From Lepus europaeus (lineage: Eukaryota > Chordata > Mammalia > Lagomorpha > Leporidae): a stretch of 64,000 nt of DNA. The notes under the pieces were generated by a model. That model searched no databases, had not been told where the DNA came from, and worked only from the letters and a program-made list of their open reading frames with translations. The stretch covers positions 102,983,439-103,047,438 of the forward strand of contig NC_084850.1 in the NCBI RefSeq assembly GCF_033115175.1, read 5' to 3'. Below, piece by piece: positions 45,594 to 56,496 of the stretch (positions within the stretch are counted from its first letter, which is position 1; each line of letters opens with the position of its first letter). Both the position numbers and the translations under genes were made by a program.

Positions 45594-45904
45594 ACAGGAT
45601 TGGCACTGTGGTATAGTGGGTTAAGCTGCCTGCTGCAGCAATGGCATCCCATATGGGTGCCAGTTTGAGTCCTGGCTGCGCCACTTGTAATCTAGCACCT
45701 GCTAATGCATCTGGGAAAGCAGCAGAAGATGGCCCAAATGATTGGGCCCTGCACTCACATGGAAGACCCAGATGAAGCTCCTGGCTCCTGGCTCCTGTCT
45801 GGCCCAGCACTGGCAGTTGCCACCATTTGGGGAGTGAATCTGCGGATAGAAGATCTCTCTCTCTGTCCTCCCTCTCTCTCTCTGTAACTCTGCCTTTAAA
45901 AAAT
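45594..45904 (+). mobile_element. CSINE with duplication
   Basis: It runs from 'aggattggcactgtggtata' to 'aactctgcctttaaaaaat'. It is flanked by 'aagaaatagcag' (45582-45593) and 'aagaaacaacag' (45905-45916). Confidence 0.93.
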
Positions 45905-45994
45905 AAGAAACAACAGCTACAAGAAGAACTCTGTGACCATTTTTTGCTCTACCTGAAAGCAGGGCATAACTTTCCACTTATAAAGATTTCTCTT

Positions 45995-46262
45995 AGGGCC
46001 AGCACTGTGGCACAGCAGGTTGTGTCACTGCCTGTGATACCATCATCCCATACAAGCTCCAGCTTGAGTCCAAGCTGCTTTGCTTCTGATCCAGCTCCTT
46101 ACTAATGTGTCTGGGAAAGTAACAGACGATGGCCTAAGTGGGCCCCTGCCATGCAAGATACCAGGATGGAGTTCCAGGCTTCTGACTTTGCCCCTGCCCA
46201 GACCTGGCCATTGCAGCCATTTGTGAAGTGAACCAGCAGATCTCTCTCTCTCTCTCTCATAG
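45995..46262 (+). mobile_element. CSINE, 3' end missing
   Basis: The head 'gggccagcactgtggcacag' and the body run to the CT tract (46240-46258), where the element stops without the usual tail. Confidence 0.88.
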
Positions 46263-46371
46263 CAGGATGAGAATGACTCTTCTTCCTGGAGACAGCACAG
46301 CCTTGAGTCTGCATAACAGACCTCACTAGAATATCCCTTATCTATCATTAGTTTCTACATTCCCACAATTT

Positions 46372-46711
46372 TTTTTGTTTGTTTTGTTTTGACAGGCAGA
46401 GTGGATAGTGACAGAGAGAGAGAGACAGAGAGAAAGATCTTCCTTTTTGCCGTTGGTTCACCCTCCAATGGCCACTGCGGCCAGCGCATTGCGCTGATCC
46501 AAAGCCAGGAGCCAGGTGCTTCTCCTGGTCTCCCATGCGGGTGCAGGGCCCAAGCACTTGGGCCATCCTCCACTGCCTTCCTGGGCCATAGCAGAGAGCT
46601 GGCCTGGAAGAGGGGCAACTGGGATAGAATCCGGCACCCCAACTGGGACTAGAACCTGGTGTGCCGGCGCCGCAAGGTGGAGGATTAGCCTGTTAAGCCA
46701 CGGCGCCGGCC
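46372..46711 (-). mobile_element. CSINE, young, with 15-bp duplication
   Basis: It is flanked by perfect copies of 'acattcccacaattt' (46357-46371 and 46712-46726). It has a 'gacaggcagagtggatagtg' junction and the head 'cacggcgccggcc'. It carries an extra 'gaatccggcaccc' block near 46629, shared with the next two CSINEs, so the three form one subfamily. Confidence 0.97.
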
Positions 46712-46932
46712 ACATTCCCACAATTTGCTACCCTTACTAGGAGCCCAAATCCCTTCTACTTTGTTTAGTTAGTTCTCCATAATTCATCACACTTTTCTTA
46801 AAATGGTATATAAACCCCAGTTCTAACTGCCTCCTTGAAGCTTTCCCTTCTTTTCTATCTCCTCCATTCCTATGCATATAAAACCAAAATCACTGATTAA
46901 ATGTATATGCCTTTTTCTCCTGATAATGTCTT

Positions 46933-47270
46933 TTTTTTTTTTGACAGGCAGAGTGGACAGTGAGAGAGAGACAGAGAGAAAGGTCTTCCTTTGCCGTTGG
47001 TTCACCCTCCAATGGCCTCCACGGCCGGTGCACTGTGGCCGGTGCACCACGCTGATCCGAAGTCAGGAGCCAGGTGCTTCTCCTGGTCTCCCATGGGGTG
47101 CAGGGCCCAAGGACCTGGACCATCCTCCACTGCACTCCTGGGCCACAGCAGAGAGCTGGCCTGGAAGAGGGGCAACCGGGACAGAATCCGGTGCCCCGAC
47201 TGCGACTAGAACCTGGTGTGCTGGCGCCGCAAGGCAGAGGATTAGCCTATTGAGCCGCGGCGCCCGGCCT
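46933..47270 (-). mobile_element. CSINE, young, with 13-bp duplication
   Basis: It is flanked by perfect 'ctgataatgtctt' (46920-46932 and 47271-47283). It shares the extra 'gaatccggtgccc' block with its neighbours. Near 47021 an internal 'ggccggtgca' motif occurs twice, a short local duplication. Confidence 0.97.
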
Positions 47271-47328
47271 CTGATAATGTCTTCTGTCAGTTTAATTCAC
47301 ATCCCTCGGCTACTAAACATGAGAGTAA

Positions 47329-47668
47329 GGCCAGCGCCGTGGCTTAACAGGCTAATCCTCCGCCTTGCGGTGCCGGCACACTGGGTTCTAGTCCCAGTCG
47401 GGACGCCGGATTCTATCCCGGTTGCCCCTCTTCCAGGCCAGCTCTCTGCTATGGCCCGGGAAGGCAGTGGAGGATGGCCCAAGTCCATGGGCTCTGCACC
47501 CGCATGGGAGACCAGGAGAAGCACCTGGCTCCTGGCTTTGGATCAGCGCAATGCGCCGGCTGCAGCGGACATTGGAGGGTGAACCAACGGTAAAGGAAGA
47601 CCTTTCTCTCTGACTCTTTCTCACTATCCACTCTGCCTGAAAAAAAAAAAAAAAAAAAAAAAACACAC
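47329..47668 (+). mobile_element. CSINE, young, with long poly-A tail
   Basis: It is flanked by 'catgagagtaa' (47318-47328 and 47669-47679). It ends in an almost pure A run (47640-47663). Perfect flanks and a long A tail suggest a recent insertion. Its orientation is opposite to the two neighbouring young copies. Confidence 0.97.
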
Positions 47669-47739
47669 CATGAGAGTAAAGGAGAAGTTTTTTTTTTTTT
47701 TTCCCTACAGTAGTGATAACTGTTATGAAGAAAGCAAGA

Positions 47740-48330
47740 GGTAGAAATGAGATAGTGGATGGAAGAAGGTGACTTTAGATAAGGCAGTTAGGGAATGTTC
47801 CTCTGAGGTGATGACATTTTAGTGGAGAACCGTAAGATGAAAAGGCATGGGCCATACCGAGATCTTAAGAAGTGAATTTCAGGCAGAAGAATTAGCAAGT
47901 GAAAACTTCCTGTGCTAGCTAACAGGAATATTCCAGAGGGGGAAAGAAGGCCAGAGTGGATAGAATGGAGTACACAAAGGAGGGAGTTGAGCTAGAAGAT
48001 GTCAGAAATGCCAGGCAGAGTCAGACTATGGAGTCTTAGAGGCATGTGGTTCCTAAAATGGAGCAAGCATCAGAATCACCAGGAGGGCCCATAAAAGCAG
48101 TTTCTTGGGCACCATCCCTAGAGTTGCTGATTCTGGGGGTCTGGAGTAATCTTCAGAATTTGCATTTCCAAGTTCACAGGCAATGTTGCTACTGTTGGTC
48201 TAGGGAGTGCTCTTTAAGAACTACTATTAGGGTAACAGAAGGGCATTTGGATCTTATTTCAATAACAGTGGGAAGCTATTAAAGTTATTTCAAGCAGGAT
48301 TTTAAACAGGTTTGAAACTATTTTTAAGAA
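47740..48330 (-). repeat. Ancient L2-like repeat, antisense, split
   Basis: Blocks such as 'gaggtgatgacattttagtg' and 'agtgggaagctattaaagtt' resemble the old mammalian repeat seen at 26.8-29.2 kb. A MER5A-like element interrupts it at about 48040-48228. Confidence 0.45.
48040..48228. mobile_element. MER5A-like hAT DNA transposon relic
   Basis: 'agcatcagaatcaccaggag', 'ttgctgattctgggggtctg' and 'cagaatttgcatttccaag' follow in the order of MER5A, with an end like 'ctctttaagaactac'. It is about 190 bp long, nonautonomous and without coding capacity. Confidence 0.8.
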
Positions 48331-48640
48331 GTTCATAACATGTCACCCCCAAATATGTCACATTAGCTATTGATTATTTTGAACTAAAATGAATTGAGAA
48401 CCAGCGAATGCAGTAAAAAATCTTTACTTCCCCCTCAACTGCTTAAAATAAAGTTCCCCTTTGGAAAGGAAATTTACATTTATAAGAAAATCTTCATTAG
48501 TAAAGATATCTGTCCCAGGGAGAGAATTATTCCTAGAGGACTTTTATCACCTAACAGATTTTTGTCTGCATAACAAGGCAACTTTTATGCAGCATATATT
48601 TTCTCCCCTTACCCTTGCCTGATTTGTTTCCGCCTGCCCA
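48331..48640 (-). mobile_element. Possible old LTR fragment (family D)
   Basis: Several short blocks are shared with 57900-58100, for example 'attgattattttga' and an 'aaatttacat' context. This suggests one old LTR family. Class and ends are unknown. Confidence 0.3.
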
Positions 48641-49079
48641 TGTCTTAATCCATTTTCTGTTGCTATAACAAAATACCCAAGGCTCTGTACTTTAAAAAGA
48701 AAAGATGTTTATTTAGCTCACAGTTCTGGAAATTCAAGAGCATGGTACTGGCATCTGCTTGGCTCTGGTGATGGCTCATGGCTGATGGCATCACAGTGAG
48801 AAAAGCACATGTGGAAGGGATCATATGGTGAGAAAGGAAGCAAGAGAGCAAGCTGAGACAACTGGACTTGCTTTATACTAACCCATTCTCACAGGAATTG
48901 ATCCAGCCCCGTGAGACCTACATTAATCCTTTCTGGGTAAATGACTCCATGACCCAATTACCTTCTACCAGGCCCTACCTCTTAAAGCTTATACCACTTC
49001 AACACCACTACACAGGAGAAAAAACTTCCAGCACATGAACCTTTAGGGAACACACTCAAATCATATCCAAACCATAACA
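48641..49079 (-). mobile_element. MaLR (MST/THE-like) LTR, antisense
   Basis: 'gttgctataacaaaataccc' at the start, 'gaccttcatgacccaat'-like blocks near 48940 ('ccatgacccaattacct') and 'tcatatccaaaccataaca' at the end match a reversed MST/THE-type LTR. It is a complete, diverged solo LTR. Confidence 0.8.
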
Positions 49080-49440
49080 CTCCAGAAGCCCCAAATCCAT
49101 ATTCATTCCTATAGCTTGGAATAACATGTAAGCCTCAATCAATTGCTTATTTCCTCAAGTCTCATATTTTTGTAGAAATCCTGTAAGTAGTTTTGCAACT
49201 AGAATAGTTTTTTCCTATTAATGAGTCTAAAGTCAGTTTAATTTATACACCAGCCAAATTCCCTTGAAGGGTAGAAAAAAAGCAATTTTTCCTCCCCTAG
49301 GAAAAATTTCCTCCCCCTTGTTATCAAATGATAACAAGGTCCTGTCTTTGGTGCTGTATGGAGAACAGACTGCAAGCAGAAATGAAAGCAGAAGCCATCA
49401 TATTTAGTTTTGGCTGAACTTCTGGTAATCAAATATGAGG
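49080..49440. other. No gene seen; short palindrome
   Basis: Unclassified DNA containing a perfect inverted repeat at 49316-49339. Confidence 0.4.
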
Positions 49441-49940
49441 CTTCTTTCTACTATTGTTAAAGACAGACTAGATCTAGATATAATTAAAGTGGCAAAAAAC
49501 AGATTTTATTCAGGACTGTCACAATAAGGGAAAAGAGACCTCAGTATGGGACTGAACTCAATTCTGAATACAGCAAGGAAAAGCTGGAAGGTATAGGCAA
49601 AGAGTAGGGGTGCAGTCAGAGAATGAAAAAAAAATGACTAACAGGAAACATCAGAGATAAAGAGGATTCTGGCTGAATTCTTCCTGGAGGGTGATTAGAC
49701 ATCACCTGGGAGGTGGTGGAGGAGGAGAAATCTCATCAAATATTGAGGTGGATCAGATATAGATGATGGGGAATTCTGGCCAAACTGAATTTAGCAGGAT
49801 TCTTGCTAAAGTTGAGTTTTTCAAAGATGGACATGAAAATTCAAGAGTCCAGTGCTAATTGGGAAGAGGATTCAGAGGAGCTTGACTAAAGTTTGGTTAA
49901 GAGAGATTCTTGTCACTTATATAAGTACAACTTCATGCTG
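49441..49940 (-). mobile_element. Possible old LTR, antisense
   Basis: 'cagattttattcaggactgt' near 49500 looks like a reversed LTR polyadenylation region. It resembles 'gactttattcaggctgctac' near 57468. Identification is tentative. Confidence 0.35.
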
Positions 49941-50254
49941 AAAACTCATCTCAACAAATATATCCTACAGAAACCAATATCTCTGAAATCAAGAATCTGG
50001 CCACTTGCCATCTGAACCATCTTGCATGTGCATAACAGTGTACCTTCAAATTTAATTCAGTGAACATATATTGAACTTTTACTCTGTCCTAAAATAAAGG
50101 AAATACAAAATGAATGGAGGACAACTAGAGTGAATATAAGCAGTTGGGGTATAAGCTACCTGTCCATTTCAGCATAGTATTCCCAGTATCAGGCGTAGTA
50201 TCTAGCATAAAGTAATTTCTTAACGTTTGTTTAAAAATTCCATGAATAAGTACA

Positions 50255-50405
50255 GATCTTGGAATCAGATGGACTAAGTTCTTATCCTACTTTGCTACTT
50301 CTTGAATGAAACCATTCACATCACTGAGCCTCAATTTCCTAATTGAATATTGAAGATCGTAAATAAAACCTTCACATGGTTGTTAAATTATCTCACGTAT
50401 GTGCT
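50255..50405 (+). repeat. MIR
   Basis: 'cttggaatcagatggactaa', 'tgctacttcttgaatgaaac', 'cactgagcctcaatttccta' and 'acatggttgttaaat' follow the MIR core and 3' order in the sense direction. Confidence 0.75.
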
Positions 50406-51616
50406 GTAACTGGGAGAATTTATGAACAAAGATTACATTTTTGGGGTTCAAACAAAGGAAACCACAAATGTAGTTGTGGGATCTGGTAAATGAAAGACAG
50501 ATACAAGCAAAGGAGAAGGAGGAGGCAGGGAGTGTTGTAGGCAGGCATGGCTTTACAAAAATTAAATATTTGTTAAGTTGAGAACCCAATTTTGGCCAGA
50601 GGTTAGATTTTTAGACTGAACTTGAATGCCTTAATCTTGAATTCACTTATTCATGGAGTTGTGTAACTTTGATCTTTCAAGAAATAAAGCACTCTGTTAA
50701 AGGCTCAAAAGGCTTTTGTCAGAAGAGACCAGCAAGCAACTCTTAAAACTCTTTTGAAGTAGAAATTATTAGAATTATCCAAGATTTCACCGTCAGAGGA
50801 GAGAGTTTGGTGAGGCTCACCTTAGAGGCTGTCTTTGATTATACCCCTAAATGCTGATAACAGCTAGGAATTTAACTTAAACATATTTGAACATAATATA
50901 TATGTATTGGAAGAGTCAATATTTGTATATTTTTTGATAGCACAATTAAAAAAGACCGTATGTGGAAAAGAGATGTGTGTGTGTATTGCTATATTTATGC
51001 AGGACACTTCTGTTTCTAGTCTGATACTAGTCAGAAGAAACCTACCTGTTCCTTTGGGAAGCTGAAGATGAGGGTGGGAGTTAAAGCAGCTCTGTTTTCT
51101 GAAATATTGTAACACCAGTCCTCACATATTTATAAGAACAGAGAAGCCAATAATCTTACAGTTTTGTGCTTAGGAAATTCTTCTATGCCTTGGTTTGGTA
51201 AGAGATTGGTGGTAACCTTCAAGTGTCTTATGTTTGAAATTTTTGAAACTTCAACCTGAAATCAGTAGGAATTTTTCTGAAGATTTTCAGGGCAAGGGTA
51301 GATTCATTTCTTACAGGAATGGTATCTGTGTTAAGCTTTAAGGGTGTGGACTATATCAGGATTTTAGGGTATATAAAAAAATGGCCTGTCAAATATCAGG
51401 GGAAAAAAAAGTGTGTGGGAGGGGGCTTTTCTTGGCTATTCCTCAATGAAATTCAAATATCCTGGGAGGGAAACCATGGACAACATAGAAACCCCCATTC
51501 CTGGCTAAACAGTAAGCTTCCTGAGGCTGCGTAACTTTCTAACAGCCCATAATAATCATTTGCCTATGTGTTGCCTAGTAAATTCAATTCTATAATAGTT
51601 GTCTTTACAAAAAAAA
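50406..51616. other. No gene seen
   Basis: Unclassified DNA. The frames of up to 83 residues show no domain. Confidence 0.4.
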
Positions 51617-52022
51617 ATGTGATGAGCTGTCTTTCCAGGGTCCCTGATAAAACTGGACAGAACTGGCCACAACCAACATGTAACTGGAGCCTGTGAAGAT
51701 TGATTTAGACTGACGGGAGGGTTACCTTGTTGTTCATGACAACATTACATAACGCCTCCAATGCCATTCAGCAGCCATCTGTGAAGATAGCATGCATAGA
51801 AAGAAGTGATTTGTCAAGGCACATGCTCAGAGGATTTTTCCCGCCCCTTTCCTCTGCACCTATCCCATTCTGTATTTCTGCTTCACCCTGTTCCACCCCA
51901 ATTACCCTAACTCCTGAACCCCAACACCTCTTTCTGTAAGGGAAGGTTGAGTTGGGCTCTAACATGATCCGCCACTTTCTCTTACAGGCCTATAGTTAAT
52001 AAAAATGTTCTCTTTCTCAGGA
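51617..52022 (+). mobile_element. Possible solo LTR, sense
   Basis: The segment starts with TG, has a C-rich central part (51840-51930) and near its end reads 'gcctatagttaataaaaatg', like an LTR polyadenylation region. Its family is not identified. The frame at 51727-51939 is not protein-like. Confidence 0.35.
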
Positions 52023-52639
52023 GGTGAATTTAGTGTTTTCATAACAGTTATAGTGTATACTCAAGTAGGAGAACCTGCCATCTGATAACAAAACCATCAT
52101 ACATTAAATTCTGATGAATTAACAGGGATTGAGATTGACACATAGAGTGGGCATGATGAGAACCCATGAAGAAAAAAGGGGCTGATATTAAAAGTGGTCA
52201 ACTGGTGCCAGAGGATAAACTTTGACCATTTCCAAGCTTGGCCTGGAGCCCTCTCCTTCACCCCAGACATAGCAGACACTACATGATAGTGGGAGAAGTT
52301 TTGGGTAATACCCAGTTTACTTAGACTGAATACTGGCTCCACTGTAATGTCATCCTGACCAAACTTCTTTTTGTTTTACATGTATAAAATAAATATTTAC
52401 TCAATCTGTTCTCTTGACATCTCTCATGTGTCCATGTCCAACAGCTATAGAATATGTTTTTTGCCTCTGAAATGTTACATTCTAGGACTCATTTTCCTCA
52501 TGCCTCTTCTAATCTCACTTCCTGAACTCAAGCATAAAAATAAAAGGAAAATGAAAGCAACCAGGAAAGAGCTTTTCAAAATGCAGTTGGGAGGAAGCAG
52601 GACTTCTGCACATCTTCAGCTAATGCCTAAAATATGAAC

Positions 52640-52985
52640 TTTAGTCACCTCCACCTTTTGGCTATGAGCATTTGGAAGTGGCCCCAATGACTGGACAACT
52701 GCATAGTGCCTACAGGATTAATTTGCATACCAAGAGATTATCAGACTCTTGTTGTATGGACATTTGCATTCTGTTGATATATTATTTTCTTTATTTTCCA
52801 TCAGTCACGTAGCCCCTCTTCCTTCTCAGCATTCAACAGCCCATATAAGTTCCTACTTTTACTGCTTTTCTTGGAACACTGATTAGAGCTATCTGAATCT
52901 GTATCTCCTGAATTGCAATTCCTAAAAACATAAATAAACCTCTTTTACTTTTATAATTTCTCAGTTTGAATTGATTAACACAAGA
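52640..52985 (+). mobile_element. Possible ERV LTR, sense
   Basis: A TATA-like 'cccatataagttcc' at 52839 is followed by an AATAAA at 52932 in 'acataaataaacctctttta'. The spacing of about 90 bp fits U3-R of a gammaretrovirus-like LTR. No internal retroviral frame is seen beside it. Confidence 0.5.
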
Positions 52986-53289
52986 CTTCATTGAGTCAAT
53001 ACCTGGAACAGAGGAGCCTCCATGTAAGAAATCAATCCAGAAAGGAAAACCTGAAAGGCAGACACAGCTGGTGAACTAGGGAGGTCATAGAGTAGAAGAT
53101 ATTCTTTTCAATGGCTGGGCCCTGCAAAATCAAACTGATGAAAGAGGTTAAAAAGAGAAAAAAAAAACAGTTTACATACTTACTGGAGTTTCACAAAGAA
53201 ATGAGGCTCAAGGAAGCATCCAGATGATTGAGGCTTCTATACTATCTTTGGCTAAACAATGGAAAAGGAGCTTTGGGTTTCTGGGTAGG

Positions 53290-53600
53290 AGAGACATGTT
53301 ATGAGAAGGTGAGGGGAGAGAATGTATGGTAAATAAAGGTTGTCTTGTTATGCAAATGAAAATCTCTCAGGTGATAAGAACTGCCTCCTCAAGAAGTTCT
53401 CTTCTAAGAGATATCTTCAAAAATGGAAATGCCCTTTATAAATGTAAAACATCCTTTAAAAGGGGACATTTATATTCTATTTTTAGACAGCTAGGGGAAG
53501 GCACAGAGCTTTTTCTGCATCTGTTGGGTATCAATTGCCTTTAGCTCAAAATAACCCATATGGCAAAAAGCATATTTTGGGTTGGCATGCTCTGGTACTT
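53290..53600 (-). mobile_element. Possible old LTR, antisense
   Basis: 'ttgcctttagctcaaaataa' near 53534 and the surrounding text resemble reversed ERV LTR sequence. The call rests on texture only. Confidence 0.3.
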
Positions 53601-53609
53601 TCATAGGCA

Positions 53610-54350
53610 AGGAGCTTGGGCTATGGAATCTAATAGAGCCAGATCCAAAATTTAGCTCTCTAATATTGTTGTGGTTTGTGATATACTACTGTGGGGAGGA
53701 CCCCCTTACTAGACTTAGTCCAAGTTCTTATCTGCATACAGGAAGCAATTCAAGGAGGTGATATAGAGAGAGGTGAGCTGGAAAGCAAGATTTATTTAAA
53801 GGCAAAGGGAAAGTACACACTCAGACAGAAGTGCAGGCAAGTTCAGGGAAGAGAATGAACTGCAATTACCAAAGTTCATAGTCATCCTTTTATAGGACAG
53901 AAGATAGTGTATTGGGCAGAGCTTAACTGAATATTTAAATAATTGCAGCATGTTGGCAGGGCTTGAGTACCATCCATTTCTGTGACACTTTTTTGGAAAT
54001 TTCAGAAGTGTCATGGCGTCTGGTCCATCATCGGGCTGCATCAAATGTGTTGGAATCTAGAAAGTGTCATGACATCCAGTGCATGATGGGGAGTGGCTGT
54101 GCTGAGTCTGCAGCCATGTTGGATATTTCCAGCTGGCACAACCCCAGCAGCTGCACCCACATGGAAGAAAGTGGGATTCACATGACATGGGGCTGTGGGT
54201 GCCAGTTCTCAGTTCCTTACTACTTCTTTGCCTATAGCAGTATCAGACACTGCTGTACTACTCAAGCTTAAGATAACAAAATGACTTCAGTATTTCAGTA
54301 AAGAGGGATGGTAACACATAGGCTTAAGAGCTTGTTAGACTGTTGGGACT
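53610..54350 (+). repeat. MIR, split by LTR B
   Basis: Left part 53610-53689 ('ctatggaatctaatagagcc' and on) and right part 54262-54350 ('atgacttcagtatttcagta', 'aaagagggatggtaac') are consistent with one sense MIR. The LTR lies in the middle. Confidence 0.5.
53690..54249 (-). mobile_element. LTR B, copy 1, antisense
   Basis: It opens 'tgtggggaggacccccttac' and contains 'caagatttatttaaaggcaa' (reversed AATAAA) and 'agtacacactcagacagaag'. These blocks are shared in order with 56497-56995. 'tactac' before it recurs at 54256, but I am not sure that is the duplication. Confidence 0.65.
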
Positions 54351-54578
54351 GCTAGAGAGGTGAAGACGAGGGAAGGCCACTACTAGCTCTCAGAGTCACT
54401 GCTAGCATTCAGAGACTTAGGAAGTTGCTTCTGCTGTCCAGAAAGGGAATTACAGGTTGTTACTCATGACGACAGTTGTTGGCAGCATCAGGGAGGATGA
54501 CTAGCAAACAAATGCTTGGAGGCTGATGAAAAAATTCCTATCTACTGATGCATACAGCTCTACCTGCTGCTGCCTTTT
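54351..54578. other. Unclassified spacer
   Basis: No feature is seen. Confidence 0.4.
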
Positions 54579-54590
54579 CATTATCTTTCT

Positions 54591-54671
54591 TTTTTAAAAG
54601 ATTTACTTATTTATTGGAAAGTCAGAGTTACACACAGAGAGGAGAGGCAGAGAGAGAGAGGGAGGGAAGGG

Positions 54672-54722
<51 letters not shown>

Positions 54723-54979
54723 CCTCCATCTGCTGGTTCACTCCCCAATTGGCCACAACGGCTAGAGCTGAGCCAATCTGAAGCCAGGAGCCAGGAGCTT
54801 CTTCTGGGTCTCCCAAGTGGGTGCAGGGGCCCAAGGACTTGGGCCATCTTCTACTGCTTTCCCAGGCCATAGCAGAGAGTTGGAATGGAAGTGGAACAGC
54901 GGGACTAGAACTGGCGCCCATGTGGGATGCTGGCACTGCAGGCGGTGGCTTTACCCCCTACACCACAGTGCTGGCCCCT
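54591..54979 (-). mobile_element. CSINE with long (GA)n and duplication
   Basis: It is flanked by 'cattatctttc' (54579-54589) and the same at 54980-54990. The purine tract spans 54643-54720. The body is well preserved up to 'ccacagtgctggcccc'. Confidence 0.96.
54643..54720 (+). repeat. (GA)n microsatellite
   Basis: About 78 bp of near-perfect GA inside a CSINE, with a pure run of about 40 bp at 54679-54720. Confidence 0.95.
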
Positions 54980-55243
54980 CATTATCTTTCATATCTTACA
55001 CAAATCCATTTCATTAGGGAGCCACAAATAAATTCAGAATACTACTGGCATGGGAGTCTGGGAAATGTGGTTTCTAGATGTCTAACTTCTGACAACCATG
55101 AGTACATAGAAAGGGTATAAGAATGGTAAATGCCAGTGCTGACTATGTCTAGCACCACAAAGTATTTGTCCTTGAACCTGTGTCCTCATAGAAAGCATAG
55201 TATTCATACTGCAGTCATCACAAAAAAAAAATTTAAAGTAACT

Positions 55244-55730
55244 ATCTTTGTCTGCTTTGTGTTACTATAACAAAATACCTAAGACTGGGTACTTTATAAG
55301 AAAAGATGTTGATTTTTGCTTATGATTTTGGGGTCCAAAAATAGACATCTGCTCAGCTTCTGGTAAGGATTTCATGTCGCTCCATTCATAATGCAAAAAT
55401 GGAAAGCTGAGCAGGCGCATGTGGCAGTGAGGTGCAATGCAAGAAAGAGGCAGAGGGGAGCCTGACCCACTCTATAACAATTCACTGTCATGATAATTAA
55501 TCCACTCCTACAAGATCTGACTCAGTCCACAAGCCCTAGTATCAAAAGAACTAGCCTAGTCTTTCCAGAAAGAAATTAATCCTTTCATTAGGGTAGTACC
55601 CCAATGACTTAATCACTTCCTACTAGGCTCCACCTCTTAAAGATCCTACCATTTCTCAATATCACTAAGATGGGGTCCAAGCTTCCAGAACATGAAGTTT
55701 TGGGGGATAAACCACATCCAAACCATAGCA
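55244..55730 (-). mobile_element. MaLR (MST/MLT1-like) LTR, antisense
   Basis: 'gtgttactataacaaaatac' and 'ctaagactgggtactttata' open the element. 'aatgacttaatcacttccta' and 'aaaccacatccaaaccatag' close it. It is a complete, old solo LTR similar to that at 48641-49079. Confidence 0.8.
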
Positions 55731-56071
55731 CTGGGACTGAATTCCCACATGGTGCCTTGAATGCAGATTCTAGATACCAAAAGATCTGAGTCTCCCATGG
55801 TCTCCCAAAATCTCCCTCCCCTACCTTAAAGTTTTCCTTGCCCTGCTTTCACTAAACTTAACTCACTGAATTTAGAGAGTGGAGCAGCAGGCCCTACAAG
55901 GTCCCCAGTCTGTTTTCCCCTATAGATAACGTCTTGATGTTTAGTCTTATCTTGAGGGGTTTCTTTTCCAGGAACTCCAGACCCTGAACAAAATGTAACT
56001 ACCCCCACCAGCCCATAGATTGACTACAGCTCACTTTATCATCATCAAAGTTCCCCAAAGAATACAACATC

Positions 56072-56435
56072 TGGGCCAACATAGTGATATAGTAGATAAA
56101 GCCACTGCCTGCAGCACCAGCATCCCATATTGGAACCAGTTTGAGTCCCAGCTGCACAATTTCAGATCCAGCTCCCTGCTAATTTTGCCTGAGAAAAACA
56201 GCAGAAGATGGCCCAAGTGCTTGGGCCCCTACCACTCGTGTGGGAGACCTAGATGAAGCTCCTGGCTCCTGGCCTTGGCCTGGCCCAGCCCTGGCCATTG
56301 CTGACATCTGGGGATTGAACCAATGGATGGAAGACCCCCCTCCCCGGTCTCTCCCTCTGTGTGTGTGTGTGTGTGTGTGTGTCCCTCTCTCTCTCTCTGT
56401 AACTTTGCCTTTCAAATAAATAAGCAAATCTTAAG
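56072..56435 (+). mobile_element. CSINE in LTR A
   Basis: It lies between 'aaagaatacaacatc' (56057-56071) and 'aaagaaaacacaatatc' (56436-56452). It contains (GT)n at 56359-56382. LTR A copy 2, uninterrupted at this point, confirms the junction. Confidence 0.93.
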
Positions 56436-56496
56436 AAAGAAAACACAATATCACCAACCAATGGAAGGTGATCCATGAGCATTTCAGACCAACTGT

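Noticed and set aside
46872-47582. 236-residue plus-strand open frame
   Set aside because: It runs through two opposite CSINEs and the spacer between them. Its composition (R, P, W, G rich) is that of translated CSINE, and no domain is present.
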